Source of the DNA: Hygrophila difformis
Lineage: Eukaryota; Streptophyta; Magnoliopsida; Lamiales; Acanthaceae
Assembly (NCBI GenBank): GCA_030278955.1
Contig: JAOANR010000006.1
Location: forward strand, 28,067,124 to 28,131,123
Direction: 5' to 3'
DNA length: 64,000 nt
The notes beneath the pieces are model-generated. The model was not told the DNA's origin. It made no database searches and worked only from the letters and a program-made list of their open reading frames with translations. The number at the start of each line of letters is the position of its first letter. Position 1 is the stretch's first letter. Below are positions 10,723-22,515 of the stretch, in pieces. The position numbers and the translations under genes are program-made.

Positions 10723-11407
10723 TGTTGTGGCCACCCAAGTAATGGGCCGTGAAAGGGCGACTGGGCTGGACTAACTAGGCCAGAAAAGGCCCTGCGAGTA
10801 TGGCCGTGGGCAAATTGGGCCGAGAATTAGTGATCGTGCCAGACGATTGGGGCAAATGGGAGTCCAACAAGGGAAGGAAAGAAAATAAGTGCTTAGAGGA
10901 ATAAAAGTTCAAAGAATACAGCAATCGGCCAAAAACGACCAAGGATAGCCGAAAGAGGGAAGCAGAATCGGCTCATCGGATCGGCCGGGGAGCGGTTACC
11001 AGAGCTCCGGCTATAAATATGGGATGTCATGCTCAGAATCAAGAGAGACCAATCCACCCCAAAATTCCTTTATGCAATTAGTTCTTTGTATCTTTACTGC
11101 TTTCTTTACAGCTTTCCTTAGATTTTAGCCTAGTTGTTAGCGGTTACTTTTTCCAAGTCCACTGTTGTTTCTTAACAACTGGTAGTTTGGTAACCGATTT
11201 TGGTTAATCAGCCGTTGTTTCTTAACAACTGGTAGATTTTCCTTTGTATTTGATTTTGTCATTGCAATTCTAGAGGATTCAGTCAAGTTTGGGCGCACTC
11301 TTATATTCTCGGACCCGTAATCGGTTTGATCCGTTTCCGATAGCCTCTCTTGGGGAGAAAAAGGTCCTTGGCTCAACCGAAGCCAAACACAATCCAAGAC
11401 ACCCGCA
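10723..11407 (+). repeat. Probable 3' LTR of a Tat-lineage Ty3 remnant
   Basis: A purine-rich tract (AAGGAGGGCATC) is followed by TGTTGTGGCC at 10723, which fits a PPT/LTR boundary. A TATA box (CTATAAATAT, 11011-11020) lies mid-way. The stretch ends in CACCCGCA at 11407. Two copies of a hairpin-forming motif (GTTGTTTCTTAACAAC, 11164-11179 and 11214-11229) lie downstream of the TATA. No second LTR is visible, so the boundaries are inferred. An antisense PMD ORF just upstream of a 3' LTR matches the antisense accessory ORFs reported for some Tat/Athila-group elements. Confidence 0.5.
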
Positions 11408-11741
11408 GCTCATAAGTCCACACACCCATAATACAGTAAATAATCATATATGGCCATTTACGCAATATACATTCTTTTTCTAGGAAAATACTACCTCCGT
11501 CTTTGTGTTTTTGTTACAGATGGTTTTTTGGCACTATTCACTGTCTAACTTTGATTCAAATTTTTATCATAGTTATGTAAAAAAAAAAAGCGTAGTCAAG
11601 TGAGATCTTGTTAGATTCGTTTAGTTTTAGACAATCAAATGTTTTATAATTTTTTGTTGTATACAATTTAAGTTATTAACCGATAAAAATATTTATCTAT
11701 GCATGCTGGGTGGGTTCGTAATAAAAATAATGTGAAGGGAG

Positions 11742-12349
11742 CAGTGGCGGAAGTGTGTATGGCCAGGGATGGGCGGCCGCCCCCCCAATTGAATTTTTTT
11801 TTTTAAATTTTCTATATAAGTATATATATTTTAGTTATCATTAAAAATATATTTTCTATAATTTTGCCCCCCAACTCAAAATTTACCATTAATTTTTTTA
11901 TATGATTGTGTTAATTTTAGTTATGGTAAGTCAATTTTACGTAATTTAGATTGTAGGAAAGAAGGGAAAAAAGAAGATACCATATTTTTTTATTGGTGTT
12001 AATCTTATTGGTGGGATTCTGCCTATCACGATTGCTACTGTTGAAAGATCTTTTTCTGCATTGATGTTTATTAAGACAGATTTTCGCAACACAATGGGAG
12101 ACGAGTTTCTTAGTGATTGCTTAGTGTGCTATATTGGAAAAAATATTTTTGTAAAAGTTGAAAATGAAAAGATTTTACAACGCTTTCAAGCTATGTCGAC
12201 TCGTAGATTACAATTATTGCCCCTAGTTTAAAAAAATATTTATAATGAATTTTTTTATATGATATTATCTTTTCTTATTTTCTATGTTGTGAGAAAAAAA
12301 ATCATATTAAAATTCGCCCCCCATCCCTAACCTTCTGCGTCCGCCACTG
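11742..12349 (+). mobile_element. Deletion-derivative hAT transposon
   Basis: Terminal inverted repeats CAGTGGCGGA and TCCGCCACTG are flanked by a perfect 8-bp target duplication GAAGGGAG (11734-11741 and 12350-12357). Both the repeats and the duplication length are diagnostic of hAT. The element keeps only the end of its transposase and would need a partner to move. Confidence 0.93.
12016..12231 (+). pseudogene. hAT transposase C-terminal (dimerisation) fragment
   Basis: About 71 residues ending in a normal stop. They begin ILPITIATVERSFSAL and continue through RNTMGDEFLSDCL and a terminal RFQAMSTRR. This is the hAT C-terminal dimerisation region of the TTF/MYM-type plant family, where RSFSA and MGDE..L.DCL are hallmarks. 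The catalytic domain is missing, so the fragment has no transposase activity. Confidence 0.85.
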
Positions 12350-12361
12350 GAAGGGAGGAAG

Positions 12362-12771
12362 TATATCTTTTCAGCTCACAATTAAAATTTTTAAAAATTG
12401 AATAGAATTACTCCACACTCAGCTAACACACATACGGATACAGAATAATTAACAACAGGGCAGAAACAAATAACGGTGGATTTCAATGCATAAACCAAAA
12501 ACATACCTCGAAAATTCAACTGGGCAGCCTCTTCTAGGGTTCGCGTTTATGCGAGTATGCGATTTGGGTTCTTCATATGATGCGATTTGGGGTTCTTCTA
12601 AGAATGTGATTTGGTTCTCCTTCTTTGATGATATTGCAATTGAGGGTATAGATACGAGTTTGGTTCTTTCTCTGTGAATCTGTTCTTTTTTTACGAGTTT
12701 CAGTTCTTTCTCCGTGAATCTGTTCTTTTTCGTGATTCTTTTTGTTCGGTTAAAGATTTTATTAACAGATC
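12362..12771. other. Intergenic stretch with a short direct repeat
   Basis: No gene is recognised. Two imperfect copies of a pyrimidine-rich motif (gttctttctctgtgaatctg) occur near 12660-12690 and 12705-12731. The small open frame at 12486-12677 shows no family resemblance. Confidence 0.4.
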
Positions 12772-13300
12772 TAGGGGTGTAAATGAGCCGAGCCGAGCCC
12801 GAATAGTGGTAAGAATTTGAGTCGAGCTTTGACCGAGCCGAGCATTGACAAGCTACTTCGAGCCGAGCATTGAAAGAGCTTTGACCTAGTAAAGCCGAGC
12901 TCGAACTAGTATCATTTTCATTCTCACATAATTCATAAAAGAAATTATATTTAATATATATGTTTTATTATATTTAATTTAATCTACATATTTAAATAAT
13001 TTTAAGAATATATATTTAATGAATAATATATTTTTAATTTAAAAATTACAAGATATAAAAACAATAATACTATACTTTTAATATTTTATATAATTTCTAT
13101 ATTTAATAATAAATAAATATATGTATAAAAATAAATCGAGCCTATTATCGAGCTTTCGAGCCGAATAGTGGTTGACTCGGCTTGAGATCATGTGTGTTAC
13201 GAGCCGAGCTCGAGCTCGAAGGCTCGAATCGAGCTTGAACCGAATTTTGACCGAGGCGAGCTCGAACAATTCACGAGCCTCAGTCTCATTTACAGCCCTA
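12772..13300. mobile_element. hAT (Ac-like) MITE, gagccgag-rich
   Basis: 529 bases with inverted ends TAGGGGTGTAAATGAG and CTCATTTACAGCCCTA. The flanking 8-bp duplication matches at 7 of 8 bases (AACAGATC at 12764-12771, GACAGATC at 13301-13308). The subterminal regions are packed with gagccgagc/gctcgagc motifs in both orientations, likely transposase-binding sites. There is no coding capacity. Confidence 0.8.
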
Positions 13301-13394
13301 GACAGATCCTTTTTAGCGGGTCGGGTACGTTAGGGTTTATAGCTGGGCCACACCCAAACAATAGGTTAATGGGTATATTTAAAAATGGATCATG

Positions 13395-13620
13395 GGGTGC
13401 TTTAGCAATTTTTAAAAAAATTTAATTTTATATAAATTTGTTTTTTACCCCACTAACGGCCAAACTACTAAATTTTTAGTCAAAATTTAACGGTGGGACC
13501 AAAAGTGGAAAAAAAATCAATCTGACGGGGTGAAAAGTGAAAAATTTTTAAATTAAATTGGGACCAAAAGTGTGTGAGAGAAATTCATGTGGGACCAAAA
13601 AAATAATTTTTCTCGGACTC
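13395..13620. repeat. Dispersed repeat, also present at 50827-51080
   Basis: Shares an ordered set of blocks with 50827-51080: a stretch like ttttaccccactaacggccaaact, a 'gtcaaaa..taac' block, 'gggaccaaaagtg', and a closing 'aatttttctc'. The pair is degenerate and no termini are clear, so the class is unknown. Confidence 0.55.
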
Positions 13621-15276
13621 TAACGCATTCTCATAAATAATTACCAAATATCTCAATTAAATTAGAACCGGGAAGTATTTGTTTTTATGAAATAATAATA
13701 AAATGAGATGCTGAAATTGGCCACAAGGAGCTTAATTGGAAAATAACATGGAGAGCCATATCGCTCGGATGTGAAATTGCATAAGAGAAATCAGCAAATT
13801 AGCTCCTATTATAGGAATACTTCTAATAGATTGCGGATTCACTAAATCTTCAAATATACTACTCCCTCCTATATTTTATTCAAAATACATTATGGATTCA
13901 ATAAGTCTTCATATATAATGTATATTCAGTAATATATACTCCTATTAACACTATTATGTACCACTAATAATATATTTTATTTTATTACCTTAAATAAAGA
14001 TTTACCATATCTATAACCTAATTTATCTCACTTATAATTGTATATAAATAGGGTATAAAACATATGGAAAACAATTCACATATTACACAATTACACAGTT
14101 GGAGGTTTGATTCACCACCACCGGCCCAGTATTCCTCTCTTTTATTCCCCGCTCTCCGGCTCTTCGTTACTATTCATCCACTAATTTCCCCCACGCGCTC
14201 CCCTCTGGAATTCAAAGGTCCCTACATTGTGCTACATCCAATCCGACTTCATCATCAAGTTAATTATTATGCCTGATCTTCAAGAAAGCTCTTTTCGAGT
14301 TGATGCAAGATAGCTGGTTAGATCTCTATTTATCTTCATGCAACCTTTATTTAAAACTGCACATTTTGTTTTCTGCAAATATGCAATACGATTTTTTCTG
14401 TCAATGCAAATTTGCAATATAGTATATTTTATCTTTTGTATCATGTGTTAATCGTAATTTTATTCTCCATATAGTTTTGTCTTCAAATATTGACGTTTTA
14501 AATAACATGTTTTAATGATTCTATTCTCAATATAGTTTTGGCTTTTAATTTGCCCTTCACATGATTCAAAAAATTGAAACCGGTAAGTGATCATAGCCAT
14601 TATGAAATGAGAGTTATTAGCAATTAATTCATAGACTTACCCACCATATTTTTCCGCTTATTAAACGGGGGTTCTTTGTAAAATGAGTTGGCCTTACTCT
14701 ATTGCTTAACCATTGTAATATTATCTGAGATTTGGGTTTAGGGTATGAGATGGGCTCCAATTTTTACTGTATATTTTTATATTTTTATGTTTTATGGATA
14801 TTATATAACTTATTATTATTGTTATTAAAGATTAAAGATTAAAGATTTACTCTCTAAACATTATTTGCTATTTTTGAAAGTTTACTTATTTATTTTCTTG
14901 TGAAAGTATATGCGAGTATTATTGACATGAGGTCGTCCTCTAATGTTAAAATTAAGTGTTGAATAATTTTTTTTATTTATTACCATTTATTAAAATTTAG
15001 AAATTTGAAAGTAAAGAAATAATTTAAAAATTACTATAAAATACATATTCTTTCCTGTTTTGGGTGAACAATATACTCCATATTTGTTTAATATATGGAG
15101 TACTAAATAAAGCTTATAATATCTATTTCCTAGCCTGTATATTTGTTATTGAGCAAAAAGAAATAAAATTTAATGCCGATAATTAACAACTTAAAAAATA
15201 TATCGTACTATTTTATTTTGTGTATAACTAAATGCGATCTAGATAATTTTAAAATTACTTCCCAAGTATTCTAATT
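13621..15276. other. A+T-rich intergenic region with a promoter-like spot
   Basis: No gene is recognised. A TATA-like sequence (tatataaataggg, about 14041-14053) is followed by a C/T-rich, leader-like stretch (14110-14220) and a possible donor near 14318. This could be the promoter and leader of a lost gene. The short open frame at 14064-14276 has no recognisable domain. Confidence 0.35.
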
Positions 15277-15310
15277 ACTAGTATTTTTAGCCCGTGCGTT
15301 GCGCACGGGC
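15277..15310 (-). mobile_element. Helitron 3' terminus
   Basis: On the minus strand a perfect 9-bp hairpin with a 3-base loop (plus 15290-15310, GCCCGTGCG/CGCACGGGC) is followed by 8 A/T-rich bases and CTAGT (plus 15277-15281). A short hairpin a few bases before CTRR-T is the Helitron 3' signature. The Helitron body would extend to the right, interrupted by the Ty3 composite at 15437. No 5' TC end was found. Confidence 0.65.
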
Positions 15311-15436
15311 GGTCTTTTATTTCTATAAATAAAATTAATAATTTATTAATTTAATTAACAAAATAAGTAGACTGATATTTTTCAGTTTAAAATATATATT
15401 AAGCAATCGCATTGACAAACTAATTAATTGTTTAAT

Positions 15437-17940
15437 TGTAACACCCCGGTTTTGATAACCTAGGCCGGAATGTCACCGCCACACCTCCCTAGTAAGACGA
15501 CTTCTTCGAGCTTGCTAAGGAGATACAAGGCTATGTTTTTTCAGAAAATAAATTTAAACAAGCTCATAAAAATATAATTTTAAAATATCAGAGTTATTTA
15601 CATGCATTATTAATTTAAATAGCAGCGGAAAGATAAAAGAATGTAAATGGGCCAACATGACCAAAACACGGGTTAACAGGCCCGTATGCAAGTCATATGA
15701 AAGCAAGAAATAAATGTACCCAAAAGCCCAATGCATGTTATGTTCATGCATATCCTCCATATTCTGAAAAAAAAAAATAATGGTTTTGTCAGTACAAACA
15801 TACTGAGTAAGTTAATCCCTAGCATATGATAATTGGGTTCAAAGCCTTTAATTAATAAAAAAACATGAATTACCTCTAGCGAGATTTCATACACTACATG
15901 AATTAATTCGGCTAACTAAAAAGATTAGATTGCATAATTTAAAAACATGGATCCTAAATGATCATAATATAACTTTGCAAATTAAATAAGTAAAAGACAA
16001 TTTAAAAAGCAACAATTTAGATAAAATGAATTTTCAAGTCTTTTAATTCACCTTTACTTCAAGATTAGGTATTTCAAGTATTTCACGATTGCAGTACAAT
16101 CGGCAACCAAGTTTAGTCGGTAGTCTGGCGGCCGCAGCCGTATCCACCATACCAGTACCACTCCGGAGCCTCGGGAAACCCCTACGGATACTCCCGAGAG
16201 TGTAGGCCCTATATATCTTGCCGTTTTGGCATAATTTCTCATATTTGACACAATCGTCCACATAGGCACAACGCAGTTAGGAGGGCACCCTGCAGAGCAC
16301 TCACCCCCTAATTTGTTTTTAATCAAGTCATAAGGGGATTTTTGAAAATGTGGTTTTTATTATTTTTCAAAAGAGAATTAATTTGTTCGTTTAATAAAGA
16401 CCAATTTCACAAACTCCTCAAATTTCGCAAAATATGATTTCCACGTGTCGCTTTTCGCGCCATTCTCGTTTAAAAATTCATTTCACGGATAATTAAGCTG
16501 AAAAACAGTAGCTCGAAAACACCTTAACGAACAAGTTCTGTGTTTTAAGTTTTTCAAAACGAGGTATGGAAATGGGTCAAAAATTTGAATTTGTACAAAG
16601 ACACTAAGCTGTCAGGATTCAGAATGGAGCAACTTTCAAAGATCCGATTTTTAACCCATCAAATGGACTCCAATTGTTTTGAAATTTTACAGAGGTGTTC
16701 AGACCCATTGATCTAAAATTATCATGTTCACCACAACTCCTAATTCTGCCTAGATCTAGTGTCAAAATAGCCATAAAGTTTGAAAACTAAATCTGTCACC
16801 ATTTCAGAATTCGATAAGCATGTAGGTTAGTCCAGGTCTGATTTCGGGTATCAAATCTTACTGAAAAATTATAAAAATTTTACAGAATATAGATCTACGT
16901 CCTAGGAACAATTCTTCAGTTTTGAGTTTTCTCATTTTGAGCACTTTAAAGGGTCCGAAAAATTCGTACAAAAATACTGAGCACGTGTAAACAGATTTTA
17001 GTGGGTTTTCTTATTAGGTCTTTGTTGTTGGGTTAATTTTATCCACCAAATCATAAGTAAGAATCAACTTACTTGGATTGGATCAACGACTCTTCAAATT
17101 CGATGTCGTGACTTCCGTATTCGCCGTTTATCTCCTAGATCCTTCGTACTCCTCCTTCTTGATTCGAAACGCGGTTTAGAAATAGAAAACGTACCAAGTT
17201 AGGGTTTGGATTCGAATTTGAATGGAAAATGTGGACGAATGTCTTACCTCCCTATTCACCTACGCTCGAGAGATGCTGAATTTGTCCAAAGACTTCCTCC
17301 TTCACTGACTTCTTGTTTCCGACGGCTTAGAAGTAGGGTTTTCGGGTGTTTTGAGGTGTATGAAAAATTCGAAGACGTTGAAAAGCGTACGGGCCTGAAT
17401 AAGGGGGTTATTTATAGACTTGAAAGGGCTTGGAGTCGTCCAAGATCAGTTATGAAGAGTCTTGGGCCGAAAGATATGCAACAAACTCGAAAAATCCGAA
17501 ATCCGGCGAGTGAATCTCGCCGGGGTTGTTTCTGCTGGCTGGCGTGCCCGTGGCGCGGGAAACGCCACGCACCGCGCGGCAACTGCGCGGCCTTGGCTTG
17601 GACTTCGGACCGGGCCGGGTCGTGCGATCCGTCGGGCCTTTTCTCCTCTGTTTCGGACTTCTATCCTTCTATATTCTTGGGCTTTGGTTTTCGGCTATTT
17701 TTGGGCTCTCAATTCCTATCTTCATTTCATTTGGATCTCAATTTAATTTCGTGTCCGAAATATTGAGTCCATTGGTTTCCGTGAAATAATTTATTAAATT
17801 ATTTAATTTCGCGGGCTCTTGAAACTTTAATTCTTTTTTGAATTAAATTTCATTTCTCTTTTCATCTTTTAATTAATTATTTATTTATTTATGTATTTAT
17901 TTGTTTATTTGTTTATGTGATTAATTTCGCGTGTATTGCA
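15437..17940 (-). repeat. 3' LTR, left arm of element B
   Basis: About 2.5 kb, complete, starting TGCAATACACGCG and ending GGGGTGTTACA in element orientation. A purine tract (AAGGAGGGTAGAC) precedes it. A TATA box (CTATAAATAA) is at plus 17408-17417, with a G+C-rich palindromic block upstream of it (about 17515-17635). It is the only complete LTR in the composite. Confidence 0.85.
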
Positions 17941-18178
17941 GTCTACCCTCCTTAAGAATCAACTTCGTTCTCGAAGTGCGTTTTAGCTTTTCTCGCTTAG
18001 GGTTAGGGTCCTTTTGTTCATTTCAGTTTCTCTTTATTTTTTTTTATTATGACTGAACTCATAATTGAAATTTTTAAGTTGCCTACGTACCCTGTGAAGG
18101 GATCAAGCCATTACGTCGTTCAAAACAATTTGAATTTGTTTATTTATTTTTAACTAGGATACGCGGTGTTACATCATC
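17941..18178 (-). other. Duplicated PPT/LTR-start spacer, left arm
   Basis: Between the end of pol and the LTR there are two PPT-like tracts. The first, near 18174-18185, is followed by TGTAACACCGCG, which resembles an LTR start. The second (AAGGAGGGTAGAC, 17941-17953) abuts the real LTR. About 105 bases in this spacer (roughly 18055-18160) are absent from the right arm. Confidence 0.6.
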
Positions 18179-18189
18179 CCCCCTTAAGC

Positions 18190-19484
18190 TTACAGTTGTG
18201 TCCCCATTACTGTGGTTGGATCGGTTTGAAAGAGGGTCGGGTAACGTTCCTTCATGTCTGATTCTAACTCCCATGTTGCTGATTCACTTTCATGGTTCGA
18301 CCAGAGAACCTTGACCATCTTTACGATCTTATTTCTTGTCACTCTTTCCTTGACATCGAGTATTCGCACCGGGACCTCTTCATAAGTCAAATCATCTTCC
18401 AACTCGATCACTTCCGGCTGAAGTACATGTGTCGGGTCCGACACATACTTCTTTAATTGGGAAACATGGAATACGTTGTGGACTCGGGCCAATTGTGGCG
18501 GTAAGGCCAGTCGATAAGCTAGGTTCCCGACTCGTTCTAGAATCTCATAAGGTCATATGTATCGAGGACTTAACTTCCCTCGTTTGCCGAAGTGCATCAC
18601 CCCTTCATTGGTGATATCTTCAGCATAACCTTATCTCCCACTTGAAATTCTAGATCTTGTCGTCTCACGCTGGCGTAACCTTTTTGGCGGTCTTGGGCAG
18701 CTTTCATCTTCCCTTCGATCACTTTAATTTGTTGGGCCATATCTTCGACAAGTTATGGTCCCACGACCACAGCCTTATCGCTTCCTTCCCAACTCAACGG
18801 GCTTCGGCACCTTCGTCCATACAATGCTTTGAACGGTGCCATGCCAATGCTAGCATGGTAGCTATTATTGTAGGAAAACTCAATTAGGGGTAAATGGTTT
18901 TCCCAACTTTCTTTAAACTCCAATACACATGCCCTTAGCATGTCTTCCAAGGTTTGGATGAGTCCTCTCGGTTTGTCCATCCGTCATCGGGTGGAATGCA
19001 GTGCTCATTTTAATTTGTTACCGAGAGCTCCTTGTAACTTAGTCCAAAAGTGAGAGACAAATCTACTGTCTCTATCAGAAATGATGTCATGCGGTACCCC
19101 ATGTCTTCGTACCACATTATCAATGTAGGCTCGGGCCAATTGGTCACTGGTCCAAGTGTCCTTCATTGGGATAAATATGGCTGTCTTCGTTAGCCTATCC
19201 ACAATCACCTAGATCTTGTTCATCCCTTTAGGTGATCGAGGTAACACCGAGACAAAGTCCATCGAGATACTATCTCACTTCCAGCTCGGAATCTCCAGTG
19301 GTTGCATCAACCATAAGGGTTTTCGTCGCACCGCTTTAACCTTCTGACAGGTGAGGCATTTTGCCATGAAGTCTGCCACTTCCTTCTTCATTCCCGGCCA
19401 CCAATAGATCTTCTTCAGATCCTTACAAAGCTTATCACCTCCGGGGTGCACTGAATACGGCGTGTTATGCCCTTCCTCCATCAA
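18190..19484 (-). pseudogene. Integrase and chromodomain, left arm of element B
   Basis: Fragments in different frames cover the HHCC domain (19275-19484), the catalytic core with [10 protein letters not shown] (19005-19208), the distal core (18753-18980) and the chromodomain (18190-18492, ILDVKERVTRNK, ATWELESDM). The breaks are frameshifts and stops scattered along the gene, so no integrase can be produced. Homology to the right arm (32161-33720) is very close. Confidence 0.85.
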
Positions 19485-19722
19485 TCTTTATTTCAGCTCA
19501 ACGCACCTCTTAGGCATGCACCCTCTTCCTTTGAAGCGAACGCTTCCATCCTTGTGGATAGCAAATCCTATTGCCTTCCCATCGGTAATGCTCTTCTTTA
19601 TCCTCTCCAACCTTACGTCACCTGGTTGAGCGAGTTTTATCTCATCAAATATCGGAGTCTCTACTATAAGTTCAATCTCGCCAAACCCATCTATAATGCC
19701 GGCGGAATCACCAACGAGTGTG

Positions 19723-20694
19723 TCACGTGTTGGGTCTTCGGCTTAAGGCATCGGCTACCACATTCGCCTTCCCCTCGTGGTAGGAGATCTCTAGATCATA
19801 GTCCTTGATCAGCTTCAACCATCTCCTTTGTCTCAAATTCAGCTCCTTCTGAGTGAATATGTATTTGGGACTCTTGTGATCGATGAACATTCGACATTTT
19901 CGCCCATAAAGATAATGTCTCCATATCTTCAGAGCGGACCCGACTACTGCCAACTCCAAGTCGTGTGTCAGGTAGTTCTCCTCGTGAGGTTTCAGTTGAC
20001 GTGATGCATATGCAATGACCCTCGAGTCTTGCATCAGAATGCATCCTAATCCTTCCTTCGAAGCATCACTGTAAACCTCGAAGTCGCCGTTCTCCGATGG
20101 TAGTGCTAATACTGGTGTAGTCGTGAGTCGTTTCTTTAACTCTTGAAACGCAGTCTCACACTCACTAGTCCACTCGTACTTCACTCCTTTCTTCAGTTGG
20201 TGGGTTAAAGGACATGCGATTTTCGAGAAGTCCTGCACAAATCGCCTATAATACCCAGCTAGTCCAAAAAAACTCCTTATTTCTGTTGGACTTGTCGGCG
20301 CTGCCCACTCTGTCCCTGCAGAAACTTTCACCGGGTCCACTGAAACTCCATCAGCGGATACTATGTGTCCAAGGAATGCTACCTCCTTCAACCAAAAGTC
20401 GCATTTGGACAACTTTCCATAGAGTTCATTCTTGCGCATGATTCCTAACACTTGATGCAATGATGGGAATGCTCTTCCTCGCAGTTCAAGTAGATCAGGA
20501 TTTCGTCGATGAACACCACTACACACTGATCTAATAACTCTCGAAACACATTGTTCATGAGATTCATGAACATTGCAGGAGCGTTTGTTAGCCCAAAGGA
20601 TAACACTGTGAACTCGTAGTGGCCATAACGAGTTCGAAATGCCGTCTTTGGAATATCCTTCTCGGCGATCCTCAGTTGGTGATACCCAGATCAT
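19723..20694 (-). pseudogene. RT (distal) and RNase H, left arm of element B
   Basis: From about 20461 downward the frame reads RT thumb and connection ([14 protein letters not shown]) and RNase H ([27 protein letters not shown]). Upstream of 20461 a frameshift places the palm in another frame. There the active site reads FIDE in place of FIDD, so the second catalytic aspartate is lost. A TGA at about 20694 replaces the Arg codon of the palm motif that reads [12 protein letters not shown] in the right arm. Confidence 0.82.
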
Positions 20695-21821
20695 AAATCG
20701 ATCTTCGAGAACACCGAAGCTCCATTCAGTTGATCGAATAGATCCTCAATCCTCGGTAGGGGATACTTATTCTTGATGATCACTTGATTTAGTCCCCTAT
20801 AATCGATGCAAAGACATAACCCTCTGTCTTTCTTCTTAACAAATAAAACTGGTGCTCCCCACGGATAAGTACTCGGTCTTATGTATCCTTTTCCCAGAAG
20901 TTCTTCGAGTTGGTCCTTCAACTCCTTCATCTCCAACGGTGCCATCCGGTACGAAGCTTTTGATACAGGCTCTGTCCCCGGAATGAGATCTATGGTGAAT
21001 TCAAGATCTCGCTCAGGTAGCATGCCAGGAACATCTTCGAGAAACACATCCGGGTATTCTCTTACCACTGGAATGTTGTCAACCTTGTTCTCTTCCGCCT
21101 CAAGGTTGTGAACGTAGCACGCATACAACTCATACTTACGCATCAAGTTACACAATTTGAGGGCACTAATGATTTTTTTGCTCCTCTTAGGGGGTTGAGA
21201 GTAAAAGATAACTCTCTTTCGCCTACTCTTTGACAGGGTGATCTTCTGTTTCTGACATTCGATCACTGCTTTATACTGGGACAACCAATCCATTCCCAGT
21301 ATAATGTTAAAGTCCCTTAAGTTAAATTCTACCAAGTTCGCAAAGAATTCTACGTTCTTGATCACTATAGAAATTCCGTTATAACGTTTAGAACATGATA
21401 CTACTTCTCCTAAAGGTAGTTGAATTCCTAAGCTAATTATCTCGCACTTAGGTAGATCTAACTCGGGTATAACTCTTGATGCTATAATTGAACAACTAGC
21501 TCTAGAATCAAATAAAACCTTAAGGGGTGTATTTAAAACGTGAAATGTATCTGCCATCACTTCTCCCTGTGCAGGCACGTCTGCTTGGTTGATCACGTTG
21601 AGGCGTCCCATAGGGCGTCCTTGATTGGCCTTCTGATTCGTATTCTGATTTTGTAGAGGGTGCTGGTTATGATTAGGAGTTTGATTCTGAGGGGGTATGT
21701 ACCCCTGATTGTTGCCATTTCGTCCATTTTGATTCTGAGGCTGTACCAGCCCCGTAACCAAGTCCTCCCTCTTAATGATGTTCTCAATCCTAGTCCGGCA
21801 CTCCCGACTCTGGTGACCCAT
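20691..21821 (-). pseudogene. Nucleocapsid tail, protease and RT N-terminus, left arm of element B
   Basis: Begins inside the zinc knuckle (MGHQSREC) and runs through a Gln/Asn-rich linker. The protease active site is altered here ([13 protein letters not shown]; Gly of Asp-Ser-Gly replaced by Arg). RT fingers follow to FSKIDL, where a stop ends the frame. The replaced glycine would by itself be expected to kill the protease. Gag capsid sequence is absent upstream. Confidence 0.83.
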
Positions 21822-22155
21822 CCGGCCACATCAGAAACATGCGCCCTGGGTCCTCCTCCAGGTCTTCCTCCACTGGGCTCAGCGGTAGTAGGTAGTCATA
21901 AATGTGGATCAAATCCATCCCTTGAGCATCGACCTTCTCCTTCAAATTTTGGTTCTGCGTAGTGAGGTTTTGAATTTGATGTTCAAGATGATTTATGTGA
22001 TAGTGGTCGGCTTCCCTTAAATATCCCATATGGTGCATATTTGCTTCGAGTTGAGCTATGCGGTGTTTCAGGTATTGTACACGTTGTTGGGAATCGACGT
22101 ACGCGTTCATTATTTTCATCATTAGGTTTAGCATGTCTTGGTTTTGGTTAGCCAT
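21790..22155 (-). CDS. ORF0 coiled-coil protein abutting the zinc knuckle, left arm
   Basis: 121 residues beginning [17 protein letters not shown], with a coiled-coil stretch ([28 protein letters not shown]) and an acidic tail (VEEDLEEDP). Immediately after the acidic tail the DNA continues into the gag zinc-knuckle sequence. The junction is in the wrong frame here, so the knuckle is misread and a stop follows. In the right arm the same junction lacks one base and reads through in frame. It is homologous to 5151-5486. Confidence 0.65.
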   Translation of the reverse strand: MANQNQDMLNLMMKIMNAYVDSQQRVQYLKHRIAQLEANMHHMGYLREADHYHINHLEHQIQNLTTQNQNLKEKVDAQGMDLIHIYDYLLPLSPVEEDLEEDPGRMFLMWPDGSPESGVPD

Positions 22156-22515
22156 CTAGTGCGAGCAAAAAACTAGGTTAGAACACGTAAAGCTACTGAG
22201 TCATCTAGGTGTAGAGAATGCAAGATGCATATGCAAGTGATGATTCCCCCAAAAATTATTCCATGCACTTATCTTATTTTCCCATGGGCTTTTGAAAATA
22301 AACATTTGTCCCATGGTGAACTAATAAAAATAATGGTAGTATTATTTAGACCTCTATATTGGGCAAAAAATAATTAATATTTGGGCTCCATTTAAAAAGG
22401 CTAGGGATCCGCGCCCACCCAGGTTATGCGCCCCCCATCTAATTTCCTTTTTTGCCCCCCCTTAACTTTAGGTATTAATTCCTTTTTTCTTTAGGATTTT
22501 TTTGGCGAAACTTTC

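Larger units (their letters stand above)
11491..12361. mobile_element. Stowaway-type MITE, split by a hAT insertion
   Basis: The ends CTACCTCCGTC and GGGAGGAAG are flanked by TA on both sides (11489-11490 and 12362-12363). Apart from the 608-base hAT insert and its duplication, the element is about 255 bases. The internal sequence aligns in reverse orientation with the MITE at 23683-23942 (shared stretch near gatcttgttagattcgt), so both belong to one family. Confidence 0.75.

Noticed and set aside
16043..16326. Short open frames repeated in LTRs (6486-6671, 16054-16326, 35459-35743)
   Set aside because: They recur because the LTR block is conserved as DNA; frames differ between copies and no protein family is suggested.
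17206..17766. 186-codon plus-strand open frame inside the left LTR
   Set aside because: Lies wholly in LTR U3 sequence. The matching region of the right arm opens on its minus strand with the same residues, so it is a shared repeat composition effect, not a gene.
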